Shown piece by piece: positions 38,772-48,720 of a DNA stretch of 64,000 nt. Each line of letters starts with the position of its first letter. The stretch's first letter is position 1. This stretch comes from Pseudomonas vlassakiae (GTDB lineage Bacteria; Pseudomonadota; Gammaproteobacteria; Pseudomonadales; Pseudomonadaceae), in assembly GCF_014269035.2 (NCBI RefSeq), contig NZ_JABWRP020000010.1, positions 124,001 to 188,000 on the forward strand, written 5' to 3'. The notes under the pieces were generated by a model. It searched no databases. It had not been told where the DNA came from and saw nothing but the letters and a program-made list of their open reading frames with translations. A program made the position numbers and the translations under genes.

Positions 38772-39316
38772 TGAATGAAAAGTCCGTTGAATCCGCAGAA
38801 CGCCAAGGCCATGACGCCTGTACCGATCAAGGTAATCGGCAAACCGCGCAGCGCGGCCGGTACTTCCGCCTGCTGGCTGCGCTGGTGCAGGTCGTCGAAC
38901 AGCACCAGCGCCAGCCAGAAGCCAATGCCGGCCGATGCCCCCCAGCGCAACGTAGCAAGCAACGAGGTTTCCTCTCCCGTCACTTGCAGCGTCAGGCCGA
39001 GCAGCAAGGCGTTGCCCAGCAATGGCAGTGCAAGCCCGCTGGTGGGCCACTGCGGTCGTAACCTGCGTAGCACCTTCGGTACGCCCCATGCCAGCAATGC
39101 CAGCCAGGGCAACAGCAGGAACAGGCGCAGGTCCTGCAACTGCCAGGGCGCCACGATGAGCCGTTCGAGCACTTGCCCGCCGCTCGCTCCGAGCACTATG
39201 GACAGGGCCCCCGCCAGGCCACAGACCTGCAGGCGCAGGCGGCTTGACGGCTGTGCTTGCACAAGCAGGTGGCTGACCAGCGCAGCGCTGGCGAGGATCA
39301 GCATGGAGTCGTTCAT
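38768..39316 (-). CDS. rnfA: Divergent RnfA/RsxA-like membrane subunit
   Basis: Inner-membrane protein of 182 residues with about six hydrophobic segments. The C-terminus LITLIGTG-like region ending [12 protein letters not shown] matches RnfA (GLMSLAFMGFSGL). The conserved N-terminal NNFVLV...LGLCPF and central TTNCAVLG are missing: the positions read [10 protein letters not shown] and LLGNALLLG, so both [2Fe-2S] cysteines are lost. First gene of the rnfABDGE-nth cluster. Confidence 0.78.
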   Translation of the reverse strand: MNDSMLILASAALVSHLLVQAQPSSRLRLQVCGLAGALSIVLGASGGQVLERLIVAPWQLQDLRLFLLLPWLALLAWGVPKVLRRLRPQWPTSGLALPLLGNALLLGLTLQVTGEETSLLATLRWGASAGIGFWLALVLFDDLHQRSQQAEVPAALRGLPITLIGTGVMALAFCGFNGLFIQ

Positions 39317-39405
39317 GTGAATGACGATAGCTGGGAATCGCCTGGAACGTCCGGCGTTGGTGCTGCAGATGGAACTGCCCCGGCGGTAAGGCCGGGGCAG
39401 AAGGT

Positions 39406-41445
39406 TTACTTGATGCGCTGACCTGGCTTGGCGCCACTGTCAGGGCTGAGCAGGTAGATCTCTTCGCCGCCAGGGCCGGCTGCCATGACCATGCCCTCGG
39501 AGACGCCAAAGCGCATTTTGCGCGGCTTGAGGTTGGCCACCATCATGGTCAGGCGGCCTTCCAGCTTGGAGGGATCCGGATAGGCCGACTTGATGCCGGA
39601 GAACACGTTGCGGCGCTCGTCGCCGATATCCAGGGTCAGCTGCAGGAGCTTGTCGGCGCCGGGCACGGCTTCAGCCTTGACGATCAGTGCGACACGCAGG
39701 TCGACCGCGGCAAAGGTGTCGAACTCGATTTCGGCAGACAGCGGGTCCTTGGTCAGCTCGCCGTTGCCGGCGGGTGCCTGGGCTTCGGCGGCCAGCAGGT
39801 CTTCCTTGCTGGCAGCGACCATGGCTTCGACCTTGGCAGGTTCGATACGGCTCATCAGCGCCTTGAACGGGTTCAGCTGGTGGTTTTCCAGGCGCGATTG
39901 ATGGTCGTTCCAGGTCAGTGGCGCGACGTTGAGGAATGCCTCGGCATCGGCGGCGAGCAGCGGCAGCACGGGCTTGAGGAAGATCACCAGCTGGCGGAAC
40001 AGGTTGATGCCCTGGGCGCAAATGGCCTGGACCTCGTCCTGCTTGCCTTCCTGCTTGGCCAGCGACCAAGGTGCCTTGTCGGCGATCCAGGCGTTGGCGC
40101 GGTCAGCCAGGGCCATGATTTCACGCATGGCACGGCCGAAATCGCGGCCCTCATAGGCTTCGGCGATCGACGGGGCGGCGGCGAGGAAGGCCTCGGTCAG
40201 CTCCGGCGCAGCATCGCCAGCGACCATCACGCCGGCATTGCCTTTATGGATGAAGCCGGCGCAACGGCTGGCAATGTTGACCACCTTGCCAACCAGGTCG
40301 GAGTTGACCTTCTGCACGAAGTCTTCGAGGTTCAGGTCGAGGTCGTCGACGCCACGGCCGAGCTTGGCGGCGTAGTAGTAGCGCAGGTATTCCGGGTGCA
40401 GGTGGTCCAGGTAGGTGCGGGCCTTGATGAAGGTGCCGCGCGACTTGGACATCTTGGCGCCGTTGACGGTCAGGTAGCCGTGCACGTTGACTGCGGTCGG
40501 CTTGCGGAAGCCGGCACCTTCGAGCATGGCAGGCCAGAACAGGGCGTGGAAGTTGACGATGTCCTTGCCGATGAAGTGATACAGCTCGGCCTTGGAGCCT
40601 TCGTTCCAGAATGCGTCGAAGTCCAGCTCCGGGCGGCGTGCGCACAGGTTCTTGAAGCTGGCCATGTAGCCGATTGGCGCGTCCAGCCAGACGTAGAAAT
40701 ACTTGCCAGGCTCGCCCGGGATCTCGAAGCCGAAGTACGGCGCATCACGCGAGATGTCCCACTCCTGCAGGCCGGAATCCAGCCATTCGGCAAGCTTGTT
40801 GGCCACGGCGTCCTGCAGGGTTCCGCTGCGGGTCCATTGCTGCAGCATGGCCTGGAAGTCAGGCAGCTTGAAGAAGAAGTGCTGGGAATCGCGCAGCACC
40901 GGAGTGGCCCCGGAGATGGCCGACTTGGGGTTCTTCAGTTCAGTGGGGGCATAGGTGGCGCCGCATTTTTCGCAGTTGTCGCCGTACTGATCCTCAGCCG
41001 CGCATTTCGGGCAGGTGCCCTTGATGAAACGGTCGGCCAGGAACATGCCCTTTTCGGGGTCGAAATACTGGGTCACCGAACGGGTGGCGATGTGCCCTGC
41101 GTCGCGCAGACGGCCGTAGATCAGGCCTGACAGCTCGCGGTTTTCGTCACTGTGGGTAGAGTGGAAGTTGTCGAAGTCCACCAGGAAGTCGGCGAAGTCA
41201 CCACTGTGCTCGGCCTGGACATTGGCGATCAGCTGCTCAGGGGTGATGCCTTCCTTCTCGGCACGCAACATGATGGCCGAGCCGTGGGCGTCGTCGGCGC
41301 AGACGTAGATGCACTGGTTGCCGCGCAGTTTCTGGAAGCGCACCCACATGTCCGTCTGGATGTACTCCAGCATATGGCCAAGGTGGATGGATCCATTGGC
41401 ATAGGGCAGGGCGCTGGTAACGAGAATCTGACGTGGCTCGGACAT
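39406..41445 (-). CDS. metG: Methionyl-tRNA synthetase
   Basis: Charges tRNA(Met), 679 residues. HIGH motif as HLGH in [13 protein letters not shown], zinc knuckle [22 protein letters not shown] motif in [12 protein letters not shown], and a C-terminal tRNA-binding domain (about 575-679, [15 protein letters not shown]) for dimerisation. The start [17 protein letters not shown] at 41445 is the family start; the frame upstream runs through the promoter and apbC and is rejected. Divergent from apbC. Confidence 0.97.
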   Translation of the reverse strand: MSEPRQILVTSALPYANGSIHLGHMLEYIQTDMWVRFQKLRGNQCIYVCADDAHGSAIMLRAEKEGITPEQLIANVQAEHSGDFADFLVDFDNFHSTHSDENRELSGLIYGRLRDAGHIATRSVTQYFDPEKGMFLADRFIKGTCPKCAAEDQYGDNCEKCGATYAPTELKNPKSAISGATPVLRDSQHFFFKLPDFQAMLQQWTRSGTLQDAVANKLAEWLDSGLQEWDISRDAPYFGFEIPGEPGKYFYVWLDAPIGYMASFKNLCARRPELDFDAFWNEGSKAELYHFIGKDIVNFHALFWPAMLEGAGFRKPTAVNVHGYLTVNGAKMSKSRGTFIKARTYLDHLHPEYLRYYYAAKLGRGVDDLDLNLEDFVQKVNSDLVGKVVNIASRCAGFIHKGNAGVMVAGDAAPELTEAFLAAAPSIAEAYEGRDFGRAMREIMALADRANAWIADKAPWSLAKQEGKQDEVQAICAQGINLFRQLVIFLKPVLPLLAADAEAFLNVAPLTWNDHQSRLENHQLNPFKALMSRIEPAKVEAMVAASKEDLLAAEAQAPAGNGELTKDPLSAEIEFDTFAAVDLRVALIVKAEAVPGADKLLQLTLDIGDERRNVFSGIKSAYPDPSKLEGRLTMMVANLKPRKMRFGVSEGMVMAAGPGGEEIYLLSPDSGAKPGQRIK

Positions 41446-41601
41446 GGTGGCTCGGCTACTTATCTGGCTCGGGTAAAAATGAGGGTGATCGGCCACTATA
41501 AAGGGCCGGCGAAGATATTTCACCCCAAGCACGCATCTGCTGACGATTGACGGGTTAGGATAGGCGTCTGTTTCGTACTCAGTTTGCCAATGGGAGTGTC
41601 C

Positions 41602-42696
41602 ATGAGTGCCGTCACCCGTGCCGCCGTCGAAGGCGTGCTTCGCCAGTACACCGACCCCTATCTGAATCAGGACCCGGTCAGCGCCGGTTGCGTGCGCGCC
41701 ATCGACATCCAGGGCGGGCAAGTCGCTGTGCAGTTGCAACTGGGCTACGCCGCCGGCCTGTTCAAGAACGGTTGGGCCCAGGTGCTGCAGACCGCGATCG
41801 AGAATCTCGACGGCGTCAGCTCGGCCCAGGTGTCGATCGACTGTGTCGTCGCCGCCCACAAGGCCCAGGCCCAGGTGCCGGCCATGGCCAACGTCAAGAA
41901 CATCATTGCCGTGGCCTCGGGCAAGGGCGGTGTCGGCAAATCGACCACCGCGGCCAACCTGGCCTTGGCCCTGGCCCGTGAAGGCGCCCGCGTGGGCATT
42001 CTCGATGCGGATATCTACGGCCCCAGCCAGGGCGTGATGTTCGGTATCGCCGAGGGTACCCGCCCGCAAATCCGCGAGCAGAAGTGGTTCGTGCCGATCA
42101 AGGCCCATGGCGTGGAAGTGATGTCCATGGCGTTCCTCACCGATGACAACACGCCGATGGTCTGGCGTGGGCCGATGGTATCGGGGGCGCTGCTGCAGCT
42201 GGTGACCCAGACCGCCTGGGACGACCTGGATTATCTGGTCATCGACATGCCGCCGGGAACCGGCGATATCCAGCTGACCCTGGCGCAGAAGGTGCCGGTG
42301 GCCGGTTCGGTGATCGTCACCACGCCACAGGACCTGGCCCTGCTGGATGCCAGGAAGGGCGTGGAGATGTTCCGCAAGGTCAATATCCCGGTGCTGGGCG
42401 TGGTGGAAAACATGGCCGTGCACATCTGCTCGAACTGCGGCCATGCCGAGCACCTGTTCGGTGAAGGCGGTGGCGAGAAGCTGGCGGCGCAGTACGGTGT
42501 CGACCTGCTGGCCTCGCTGCCGCTGTCGATGCTGATCCGCGAGCAGGCCGACAGCGGCAAGCCAACGGCAATCGCCGAGCCGGAAAGCCAGATTGCCATG
42601 GTCTACCAGGAACTGGCCCGCCAGGTGGGCGCACGGATCGTGCTGCAGGAAGCGGCGGCGCCGGCGATGCCGAGCATCACCATCAGCGAGGACTGA
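41602..42696 (+). CDS. apbC: Iron-sulfur cluster carrier protein ApbC (Mrp)
   Basis: P-loop ATPase that carries and transfers [4Fe-4S] clusters, 364 residues. An N-terminal MIP18-like domain (about 1-90) is followed by the deviant Walker [20 protein letters not shown], Walker [11 protein letters not shown] and the cluster-binding CxxC in [11 protein letters not shown]. Start ATG at 41602 follows GGGAG. Divergent from metG across about 155 bp. Confidence 0.95.
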   Translation: MSAVTRAAVEGVLRQYTDPYLNQDPVSAGCVRAIDIQGGQVAVQLQLGYAAGLFKNGWAQVLQTAIENLDGVSSAQVSIDCVVAAHKAQAQVPAMANVKNIIAVASGKGGVGKSTTAANLALALAREGARVGILDADIYGPSQGVMFGIAEGTRPQIREQKWFVPIKAHGVEVMSMAFLTDDNTPMVWRGPMVSGALLQLVTQTAWDDLDYLVIDMPPGTGDIQLTLAQKVPVAGSVIVTTPQDLALLDARKGVEMFRKVNIPVLGVVENMAVHICSNCGHAEHLFGEGGGEKLAAQYGVDLLASLPLSMLIREQADSGKPTAIAEPESQIAMVYQELARQVGARIVLQEAAAPAMPSITISED

Positions 42697-42698
42697 AA

Positions 42699-42819
42699 CC
42701 TGTGGGAGCGGCCTTGCGTCGCGAAAGGGGTGCGAAGCGCCCCCAATATGTGTGCATCAAGCAAGTATAGCTGGGGCCGCTTTGCGGCCCTTTCGCGACG
42801 CAAGGCCGCTCCCACAAGG
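42699..42819. repeat. REP doublet (REPIN-like inverted repeat)
   Basis: Two REP units face each other: arms of about 30 bp (42699-42729 and 42788-42819; GTGGGAGCGGCC and GGCCGCTCCCAC at their ends) around a 58-bp core that itself has GGGCCGC...GCGGCCC. It lies directly after apbC. A classical Pseudomonas REP pair, different in sequence from the composite elements at 31990 and 54698. Confidence 0.85.
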
Positions 42820-42844
42820 CCGCGGATATTTTTCAGTCAGGCAT

Positions 42845-42874
42845 AAAAAAACCCACCAGAAGGCGGGTTTTTTT
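42845..42874 (-). terminator. Terminator of the cold-shock gene
   Basis: Stem ACCCGCC / GGTGGGT with A-tract and T-tract on either side, 25 bp past the csp stop; it can also stop transcription coming from apbC. Confidence 0.88.
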
Positions 42875-42898
42875 GAAAGCTAGGAAGCTGAGATCGAC

Positions 42899-43108
42899 TT
42901 AGGCGATCTGAACTTCTTCAGCCTGCATGCCTTTCTGGCCGCGGGTAGCGACGAAAGTAACAGCCTGGCCTTCTTTCAGGGTTTTGAAGCCGTCAGCTTG
43001 GATGGCTTTGAAGTGCACGAACAGGTCATCGCCCGACTGAGGGGTGATGAAGCCGTAGCCTTTCTCATCGTTGAACCACTTAACAACACCGGATTGACGG
43101 TTGGACAT
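42899..43108 (-). CDS. Cold-shock domain protein
   Basis: Single-stranded nucleic acid-binding protein of 69 residues, a complete cold-shock domain. RNP1 is KGYGFITP and RNP2 DLFVHFKAI. Start [13 protein letters not shown] at 43108 follows AAGGAGACAGAAAA, a strong ribosome site; the upstream extension to 43171 is rejected. Which csp paralogue it is, and whether it is cold-induced, cannot be told from sequence. Confidence 0.95.
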   Translation of the reverse strand: MSNRQSGVVKWFNDEKGYGFITPQSGDDLFVHFKAIQADGFKTLKEGQAVTFVATRGQKGMQAEEVQIA

Positions 43109-43436
43109 TTTTCTGTCTCCTTGGACAATTTGATAACGGTCAGGAAAAACCCTGGCCGGGACTGAGCGCAAAGAGAGCAGAAAATTCAGCGATGGGCCGA
43201 TCAGGATCGTGCATCAAACTAGAGATTCTCGGTGTCACGTGCAGCACAGTGGCGCCACCTTACCCCACTTTCCACGAGCTGCCAATGGTCTGTGAACGCT
43301 TTACGCAAATTCGGATCGACGGCGGCTGCAACCCACGTCCGGCGCGGGATGGGGCAGTGGAACTTTAACCCGGGCGCCGGGACCGGTAAGATGCGCGTCT
43401 GGATTTTCCCCTCGCAACTCTTCAGGACACCCCGCC
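43109..43436. other. Intergenic region between the cold-shock gene and dcd
   Basis: About 330 bp between divergent genes. It holds the csp leader, and for dcd a good promoter at 43364-43392. No open frame with a convincing start is seen in the remainder. Confidence 0.5.
43364..43392 (+). promoter_or_regulatory. Sigma-70 promoter of dcd
   Basis: TTTAAC (43364-43369) and TAAGAT (43387-43392) with a 17-bp spacer, about 45 bp upstream of the dcd start. Confidence 0.55.
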
Positions 43437-44003
43437 ATGAGCATCAAATCGGACAAGTGGATTCGCCGCATGGCGCAGGAACACGGCATGATCGAACCGT
43501 TCGTCGAGCGCCAGGTGCGCGGCGAGCAGGACAACCGTGTCATCTCCTTTGGCGTTTCCAGCTACGGCTATGACGTGCGCTGCGCCGACGAATTCAAGGT
43601 GTTCACCAACATCAACTCGGCCACCGTCGACCCGAAGAACTTCGACGCCGGCAGCTTCGTCGACATCAAGAGCGACGTCTGCATCATCCCGCCGAACTCC
43701 TTCGCCCTGGCTCGCACCGTCGAGTACTTCCGCATTCCGCGTGATGTGCTGACCATCTGCTTGGGCAAGAGCACCTACGCCCGTTGCGGCATCATCGTCA
43801 ACGTCACCCCGCTGGAGCCGGAGTGGGAAGGCCACGTGACCCTGGAGTTCTCCAACACCACCACGCTGCCGGCCAAGATCTACGCCAACGAAGGCGTGGC
43901 GCAGATGCTGTTCCTGCAGTCCGATGAAGAATGTGAAGTGTCGTACAAGGACCGGGGCGGCAAGTACCAGGGGCAGCGCGGCGTCACCCTGCCACGCACC
44001 TGA
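43437..44003 (+). CDS. dcd: dCTP deaminase
   Basis: Converts dCTP to dUTP for thymidylate synthesis, 188 residues, the usual length. Family sequences [22 protein letters not shown] [20 protein letters not shown] (with the catalytic glutamate) and [14 protein letters not shown] are intact. Downstream is a small proline-rich gene on the same strand, about 100 bp away. Confidence 0.97.
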   Translation: MSIKSDKWIRRMAQEHGMIEPFVERQVRGEQDNRVISFGVSSYGYDVRCADEFKVFTNINSATVDPKNFDAGSFVDIKSDVCIIPPNSFALARTVEYFRIPRDVLTICLGKSTYARCGIIVNVTPLEPEWEGHVTLEFSNTTTLPAKIYANEGVAQMLFLQSDEECEVSYKDRGGKYQGQRGVTLPRT

Positions 44004-44102
44004 TCCGACGAGCGCAGGGAATTAGTTTCCCTGATGGCACTCCAACAGGTTGAACAGTGCCGATACGTATGCAGCGTGTCGGCCCTCGTCCAGGAGCTGC
44101 CA

Positions 44103-44330
44103 ATGAAACTCAACCCCGCAATCAGTGCGAAGCTGGCTGTACTGCAGCCCAACCAGATCGGGTTGCTGGCCTGGTCACTGCTGGCGCACCCGCTGCCCGT
44201 GCAGGCTGGCGGCGTGCCGCACCAGCCTGATCCTGATACGCCGCAGCCGCCAGAGCCTGGTGAACATCCCCCGATGGAGCCCGGTGAGCCAACCCTTCCC
44301 GACGAGCCACCACCGTCTCCTGTCGCCTGA
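44103..44330 (+). CDS. Small proline-rich protein
   Basis: 75-residue protein of unknown function. The start MKLNPAISAKLAVLQ at 44103 follows GGAGCTGCCA. A mildly hydrophobic stretch (QIGLLAWSLLAHPLPVQA) is followed by a tail made mostly of Pro, Glu and Gly (PDTPQPPEPGEHPPMEPGEP). It ends one base before the convergent pdeM stop. The tail could be a spacer or cell-surface segment; no cleavage site is convincing. Confidence 0.55.
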   Translation: MKLNPAISAKLAVLQPNQIGLLAWSLLAHPLPVQAGGVPHQPDPDTPQPPEPGEHPPMEPGEPTLPDEPPPSPVA

Positions 44331-44331
44331 C

Positions 44332-44991
44332 TCAGTTGGCCAGCGCCCAGACCTGGTCGCCTCCAGCCAGGAAAACCCGCGTATCGGAACCTGGCTCGAC
44401 CAACCAGCCACCGGTGAACTCACCGAACGCCGGGAGCAGGCTGACCTGAGCATCGATCAGGAAGCACGGCAGCCTCAACCTTTGCCGCGCCCGCCCTCGC
44501 AGCACGAACACCGGATGCACGTGCCCGGCGAGTACCGGGTGGCTGGGGTGCGGCGTCGGTTCGTGCTGCAGGGCAAAGGGCGCCAGCAACAGGGGTTCGT
44601 CTACTGCTTCGATCCCCAGTTGCACCGGCGGATCACCGGCGTGGCGATCATGGTTACCCCGCACCAGGACTACCCGCATCGCGCTGTGGCGGGCTCTCCA
44701 TGCCTGCAGGCTGGCCTGCGTCGCCGGCGCCAGGGCAGCGCGGGCATGCAGGAAGTCGCCGAGGATGATCAGCTGCTCGCAGGCGTAGCTGTGCAGTAAT
44801 CTATCCAGGCGTGCCAGGGTGGCGCTGGTGGTACCACGCGGAACGGGTTGATGCAGTGCCCGGTAACTGGCTGCCTTGCCGATATGAACGTCGGCCACCA
44901 GCAAGGTGCGGCGGGCCGGCCAATAGATGGCCTTGTCCGGAAGCAGCCATAGCGTTTCGCCACAGTGTTCGACAGACAGATAGGTAGTCAT
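44332..44991 (-). CDS. pdeM: Ligase-associated DNA endonuclease, metallophosphoesterase fold
   Basis: Calcineurin-like phosphoesterase of 219 residues. The metal-binding motifs are DVHIGK, GDFLHAR, GNHDR and AGHVHP, in the family order. The P. putida enzyme of this type has been described as a manganese-dependent single-strand DNA endonuclease. It overlaps the Lhr-core helicase by 4 bp and is the last gene of the repair cluster that reaches back to 51392. Confidence 0.92.
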   Translation of the reverse strand: MTTYLSVEHCGETLWLLPDKAIYWPARRTLLVADVHIGKAASYRALHQPVPRGTTSATLARLDRLLHSYACEQLIILGDFLHARAALAPATQASLQAWRARHSAMRVVLVRGNHDRHAGDPPVQLGIEAVDEPLLLAPFALQHEPTPHPSHPVLAGHVHPVFVLRGRARQRLRLPCFLIDAQVSLLPAFGEFTGGWLVEPGSDTRVFLAGGDQVWALAN

Positions 44992-47438
44992 GGCCGGTTT
45001 GCCGCTTTTTCCAGGTCGGTCACCATCCGTGCAATGCGGTCCGTCAGCTTTTCCGTGCTCAAGGTCTCGCGCATGCCTTCGACCAGCAGGGCGAATGCCA
45101 GGGGTCCAGGCCGTTGCAGCATGCGCAGGTCCAGTTGCAGGTTTTGCATCTTGAGCAACTGCCGGTGCAGGCGCTCGATCTCCAGTTCTTCGTTCAGTAC
45201 TTCATCGCGCGCCTGGCCGAGCAGCAAGTTGCTGGCGTCGTGTTTGCGGAATACTTCATAGAACAACCCGCTGGAAGCCTGAATCTGTCGGGTGCTCTTT
45301 TGTGCGGCCGGGTAGCCGCCGAACACCAGCCCGGCAATCTGGGCGATTTCGCGGAAGCGTCGCAGCGCCATTTCGCCAGCGTTCAGGCTGGCCAGCACGT
45401 CCTCCAGCAGGTTGTCGCCCGACAGCGCGTCTGGCAGGCAACTGGCCCAATCCACGGTACTGGGGCTGAGCAGTTCGAAACCATAGTCGTTCACGGCGAT
45501 GGATACCGACAGTGGCTGCACCCGGCTTACCCGCCAGGCGATCAGGTTGGCCAGGCCCAGGTTGGCCATGCGCCCGGCAAACGGGTAGAGGAACAGATGC
45601 GAGCCCTGGCGTGATCCCAGTGTTTCGGCCAGCAGTGTGCCGCGGGTGGGCAAGGCTGACCACTTCGACTGCAAGGCCAGCAGCGGCCGCACGGCCTGCA
45701 TCTCCGGGCCGTGACAGGCCCCATGCGCCGCAGCATCGAGCTGTTCGACCACGGCGTCGGCCAGCTCGCTGGACAGTGGCATGCGCCCGCCATTCCAGCG
45801 CGCCACGGCGGCCTTGCGCGCAGTGCTGCGGCGCACGTAGGCGGTCATCCCTTCTACCCGTACCAACTCCAGGACCCGCCCGGCAAACACCAACGTATCG
45901 CCGGGGCGCAGGCGGGCGATGAAGGCTTCCTCGACACTGCCCAGGTGCTTGCCGCCCCCACCCTTGCTCCAATACTTGAGTTGCAGGCTGGCGTCGCTGA
46001 CGATGGTGCCGATGCCCATGCGGTGACGCCTCGCCAGGCGCTCGCTGGCCACCCGCCAGACCCCGTCGGGGTGCGCCTCGACACGCTGATAGTCGGGGTA
46101 CGCCGTCAATGCGTGGCCGCCGTGATTGACGAAATCCAGCGCCCATTGCCACTGGCTGTCACGCAGCTCACGGAACGCCCAGGTACTGCGGACTTCCGCG
46201 AGCAGTTCGTCAGGCCGAAAGCCAGCGCCCAGGGCCATGCTGACCAGATGCTGGACCAGCACGTCCAGGCACAGGCGCGGCGAGCGGCGCGCTTCGATAT
46301 GGCCGGCGGCCAGGGCTGCCCGGGCGGCGGCAGCCTCCACCAGCTCCAGGCTATGGGTGGGCACCAGGGTGACGCGTGAGCGGCGCCCCGGGGCATGGCC
46401 AGAGCGCCCGGCGCGCTGCATGAGGCGGGCAATGCCTTTGGCCGAACCGATCTGCAGCACCCGTTCGACCGGCAGGAAGTCCACCCCCAGGTCCAGGCTG
46501 GAGGTGCAGATGACGGCCTTGAGCGTGCCCTGCTTGAGGCTCTGCTCGACCCAGTCGCGGGTCGCCCGGGCCAGCGACGCATGATGCAAGGCAATCTGCC
46601 CGGCCCAATCGGGGCGGGCGTCGAGCAGGGCCTGGTACCACAGTTCGGCCTGGGCACGGGTGTTGGTGAATACCAGGCTGCTCGAGCTGGCGTCGAGTTC
46701 ATGGGCTACCTGGTCGAGCATCTTCAGGCCCATGTGCCCGGCCCAGGGGAAGCGCTCGATGGCATCGGGCAGCAAGGTGTCGACCAGCAGCTGTTTGTCC
46801 TGGCGACCTTTCACCAGCAGACCACCGCCCGGCAACAGCACGTCGTGGGCGTGCGGCAGATTGCCGAGCGTGGCCGACAAGCCCCAGGTGATCAGGCCCG
46901 GATGCCAGCGGCGCAGGCGGGCCAGGGCCAGTTGCAGCTGAACGCCGCGCTTGTTGCCAAGCAGTTCGTGCCATTCATCTACCACCACCAGGCGCAAGCT
47001 GGCGAAGTCTTCGGCGGCCTGGGCCCGGGTCAGCAGCAGTGTCAGGCTTTCCGGCGTGGTGATCAGCACGCTTGGCAGGCGCCGGGCCTGGCGAGCGCGC
47101 TCGGCACTGGCGGTATCGCCGCTGCGCACGCCGACCGTCCAGTTCAGGCCGAGCTCATCCACTGGCGCTTGCAGCGCGCGCGCGGTATCAGCCGCCAGTG
47201 CGCGCATGGGGGTGATCCACAGCACCTGCAGTGCGGCCGGCTGCCGCCCGCTGGCGGCTGTGGCGAAGGCGCGCAGTGCAGCCAGCCAGACCGCATAGGT
47301 CTTGCCCGCCCCGGTGCTGGCATGCAATAGGCCTGATTCGCCACGTCCGACTGCTGCCCATACCTGGCGCTGGAAGGCGAAGGGTTTCCAGCCGCGGGCG
47401 GCGAACCAGGTATCGGCGAGGTTGGAAGCGGCGGGCAT
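44988..47438 (-). CDS. Ligase-associated Lhr-core DEXH helicase
   Basis: DNA helicase of 816 residues, the core type of Lhr without the long C-terminal extension. Walker [11 protein letters not shown] near residue 40, DEXH box [10 protein letters not shown] near 150, motif III LSATLGN and motif [13 protein letters not shown] are all visible. The start [13 protein letters not shown] at 47438 is preferred over an upstream in-frame start at 47489. It overlaps pdeM by 4 bp. Together with ligase, exonuclease and pdeM it forms a conserved repair cluster. Confidence 0.92.
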   Translation of the reverse strand: MPAASNLADTWFAARGWKPFAFQRQVWAAVGRGESGLLHASTGAGKTYAVWLAALRAFATAASGRQPAALQVLWITPMRALAADTARALQAPVDELGLNWTVGVRSGDTASAERARQARRLPSVLITTPESLTLLLTRAQAAEDFASLRLVVVDEWHELLGNKRGVQLQLALARLRRWHPGLITWGLSATLGNLPHAHDVLLPGGGLLVKGRQDKQLLVDTLLPDAIERFPWAGHMGLKMLDQVAHELDASSSSLVFTNTRAQAELWYQALLDARPDWAGQIALHHASLARATRDWVEQSLKQGTLKAVICTSSLDLGVDFLPVERVLQIGSAKGIARLMQRAGRSGHAPGRRSRVTLVPTHSLELVEAAAARAALAAGHIEARRSPRLCLDVLVQHLVSMALGAGFRPDELLAEVRSTWAFRELRDSQWQWALDFVNHGGHALTAYPDYQRVEAHPDGVWRVASERLARRHRMGIGTIVSDASLQLKYWSKGGGGKHLGSVEEAFIARLRPGDTLVFAGRVLELVRVEGMTAYVRRSTARKAAVARWNGGRMPLSSELADAVVEQLDAAAHGACHGPEMQAVRPLLALQSKWSALPTRGTLLAETLGSRQGSHLFLYPFAGRMANLGLANLIAWRVSRVQPLSVSIAVNDYGFELLSPSTVDWASCLPDALSGDNLLEDVLASLNAGEMALRRFREIAQIAGLVFGGYPAAQKSTRQIQASSGLFYEVFRKHDASNLLLGQARDEVLNEELEIERLHRQLLKMQNLQLDLRMLQRPGPLAFALLVEGMRETLSTEKLTDRIARMVTDLEKAANRP

Positions 47439-47506
47439 GGGGGCGAGCAGTCCTGCGCAGGCTGTGTTTCTACAGACCACTCGCCGCACGTTTTGGTTTT
47501 AACCGA

Positions 47507-48622
47507 TCAGTTGGCCAGCAGGTAGCCGCTGCGCAGCACCTGCTCGCCGGCGACATGGGCGATGACCATGCCGGCCGTGGCCATGCGCCGCACGCTGCGG
47601 GCGTAGAGCAAGCCAGGCTGGCTGTTGCGCACGGCCGTCACCCTGTCGCTGAGCGGGTCGATGACTTCAGCGATCAGTTGCCCGGCCTCCAGCGGCTGAC
47701 CGGGGCGGGCGTGATACACCAGCAGCCCGCCAAGGGGCGCTGCCACGGGTTCGACTGCGGCCAGTGGGGTGGCCGGCCGCGGCAGCTCGGGCAGTGGGGG
47801 GGCGGTGCCTTCGATGACGCCAGCGTGGGTCAGGTAGTCGAGAATCGCCTGGCAATCCTGGCTGGCCAGGTCGTGGCTGACGTCGGCCTGGCCCCGCAGT
47901 TCTACGGTGACCGAGAGGCTCCCCAGCGGGATCGGGAAGTGCTTGCCAAAGCGTTGCTGCAGCTGCCACCAGACCAGGCTGAAGCATTCGTCGAACGATT
48001 GCCCGCCGGAGTCGGTGGCCAACAGGCTGGCCTGGGCACCCAGGTAGCGGGCCAGTGGCTCGACCTGCGGCCAGGCTTCCGGGGTGGTATAGAGGTGCTC
48101 GACCGCTTCGAAATCACAGTGCAGGTCCAGCACCAGGTCGGCATCGCAGGCCAGCCGTTGCAAGGTCAGGCGCTGCGACTGCAACGGCGTGCGCGCCGGG
48201 TGGGCATCCAGGCCACGCCGCAGGTACTCGCGGATCAGCGCGACGTTGTGCGCCGGGTCCTGGCTCAGATGACCTTCGATCTGGTCGCCGATGCTGTCGG
48301 ACAGGTCGACGAAGTTGCGGTTGAAGTTCTCGCCGCTCTGCAGTTCGAAACGGCCCAGGGGCGCATCCAGCATCACCTGTTCCAGGCCGACCGGGTTGGC
48401 CACCGGGACCAGGATGATTTCGCGCAGCAGGCGACCCTGCTGTTCCAGTTCGGCGAGGCGACGCTTGAGATGCCAGGCGACCAGCATGCCGGGCAGCTCG
48501 TCGGCATGCAGCGAGGCCTGGATATACACCTTGGCGCCACCCCGTGGGCCGAAGTGGAAGCTGTGCAATTGGCGGGAAATGCCCGGTACGGGCGATAGCA
48601 AGTCGTGGGTTGAATGGTGCAT
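47507..48622 (-). CDS. Succinylglutamate desuccinylase/aspartoacylase-family protein
   Basis: Zinc carboxypeptidase-like hydrolase of the AstE/AspA family, 371 residues. The first metal motif is ASLHADELPGM (His and Glu ligands), the third ligand is in LDLHCDFEAVEH and the asparagine-rich NFNRNFVD follows the family. A lipoyl-like C-terminal region (about 300-371, GGLLVYHARPGQPLEAGQ) is also typical. The ATG at 48622 is preferred; the upstream frame is unrelated. It sits between the ligase and the helicase of the repair cluster with gaps of 98 and 68 bp, so it may be independent of it. The substrate is unknown. Confidence 0.88.
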   Translation of the reverse strand: MHHSTHDLLSPVPGISRQLHSFHFGPRGGAKVYIQASLHADELPGMLVAWHLKRRLAELEQQGRLLREIILVPVANPVGLEQVMLDAPLGRFELQSGENFNRNFVDLSDSIGDQIEGHLSQDPAHNVALIREYLRRGLDAHPARTPLQSQRLTLQRLACDADLVLDLHCDFEAVEHLYTTPEAWPQVEPLARYLGAQASLLATDSGGQSFDECFSLVWWQLQQRFGKHFPIPLGSLSVTVELRGQADVSHDLASQDCQAILDYLTHAGVIEGTAPPLPELPRPATPLAAVEPVAAPLGGLLVYHARPGQPLEAGQLIAEVIDPLSDRVTAVRNSQPGLLYARSVRRMATAGMVIAHVAGEQVLRSGYLLAN

Positions 48623-48720
48623 GGGGGTCCTGGCTGCGTGGCGAAAACGTTCTGCGACACGGGTCGGCACAAAGATAGAAGCATAATTTCCGTTACCGCG
48701 CCTCACCGTGAGGCCTTCTT

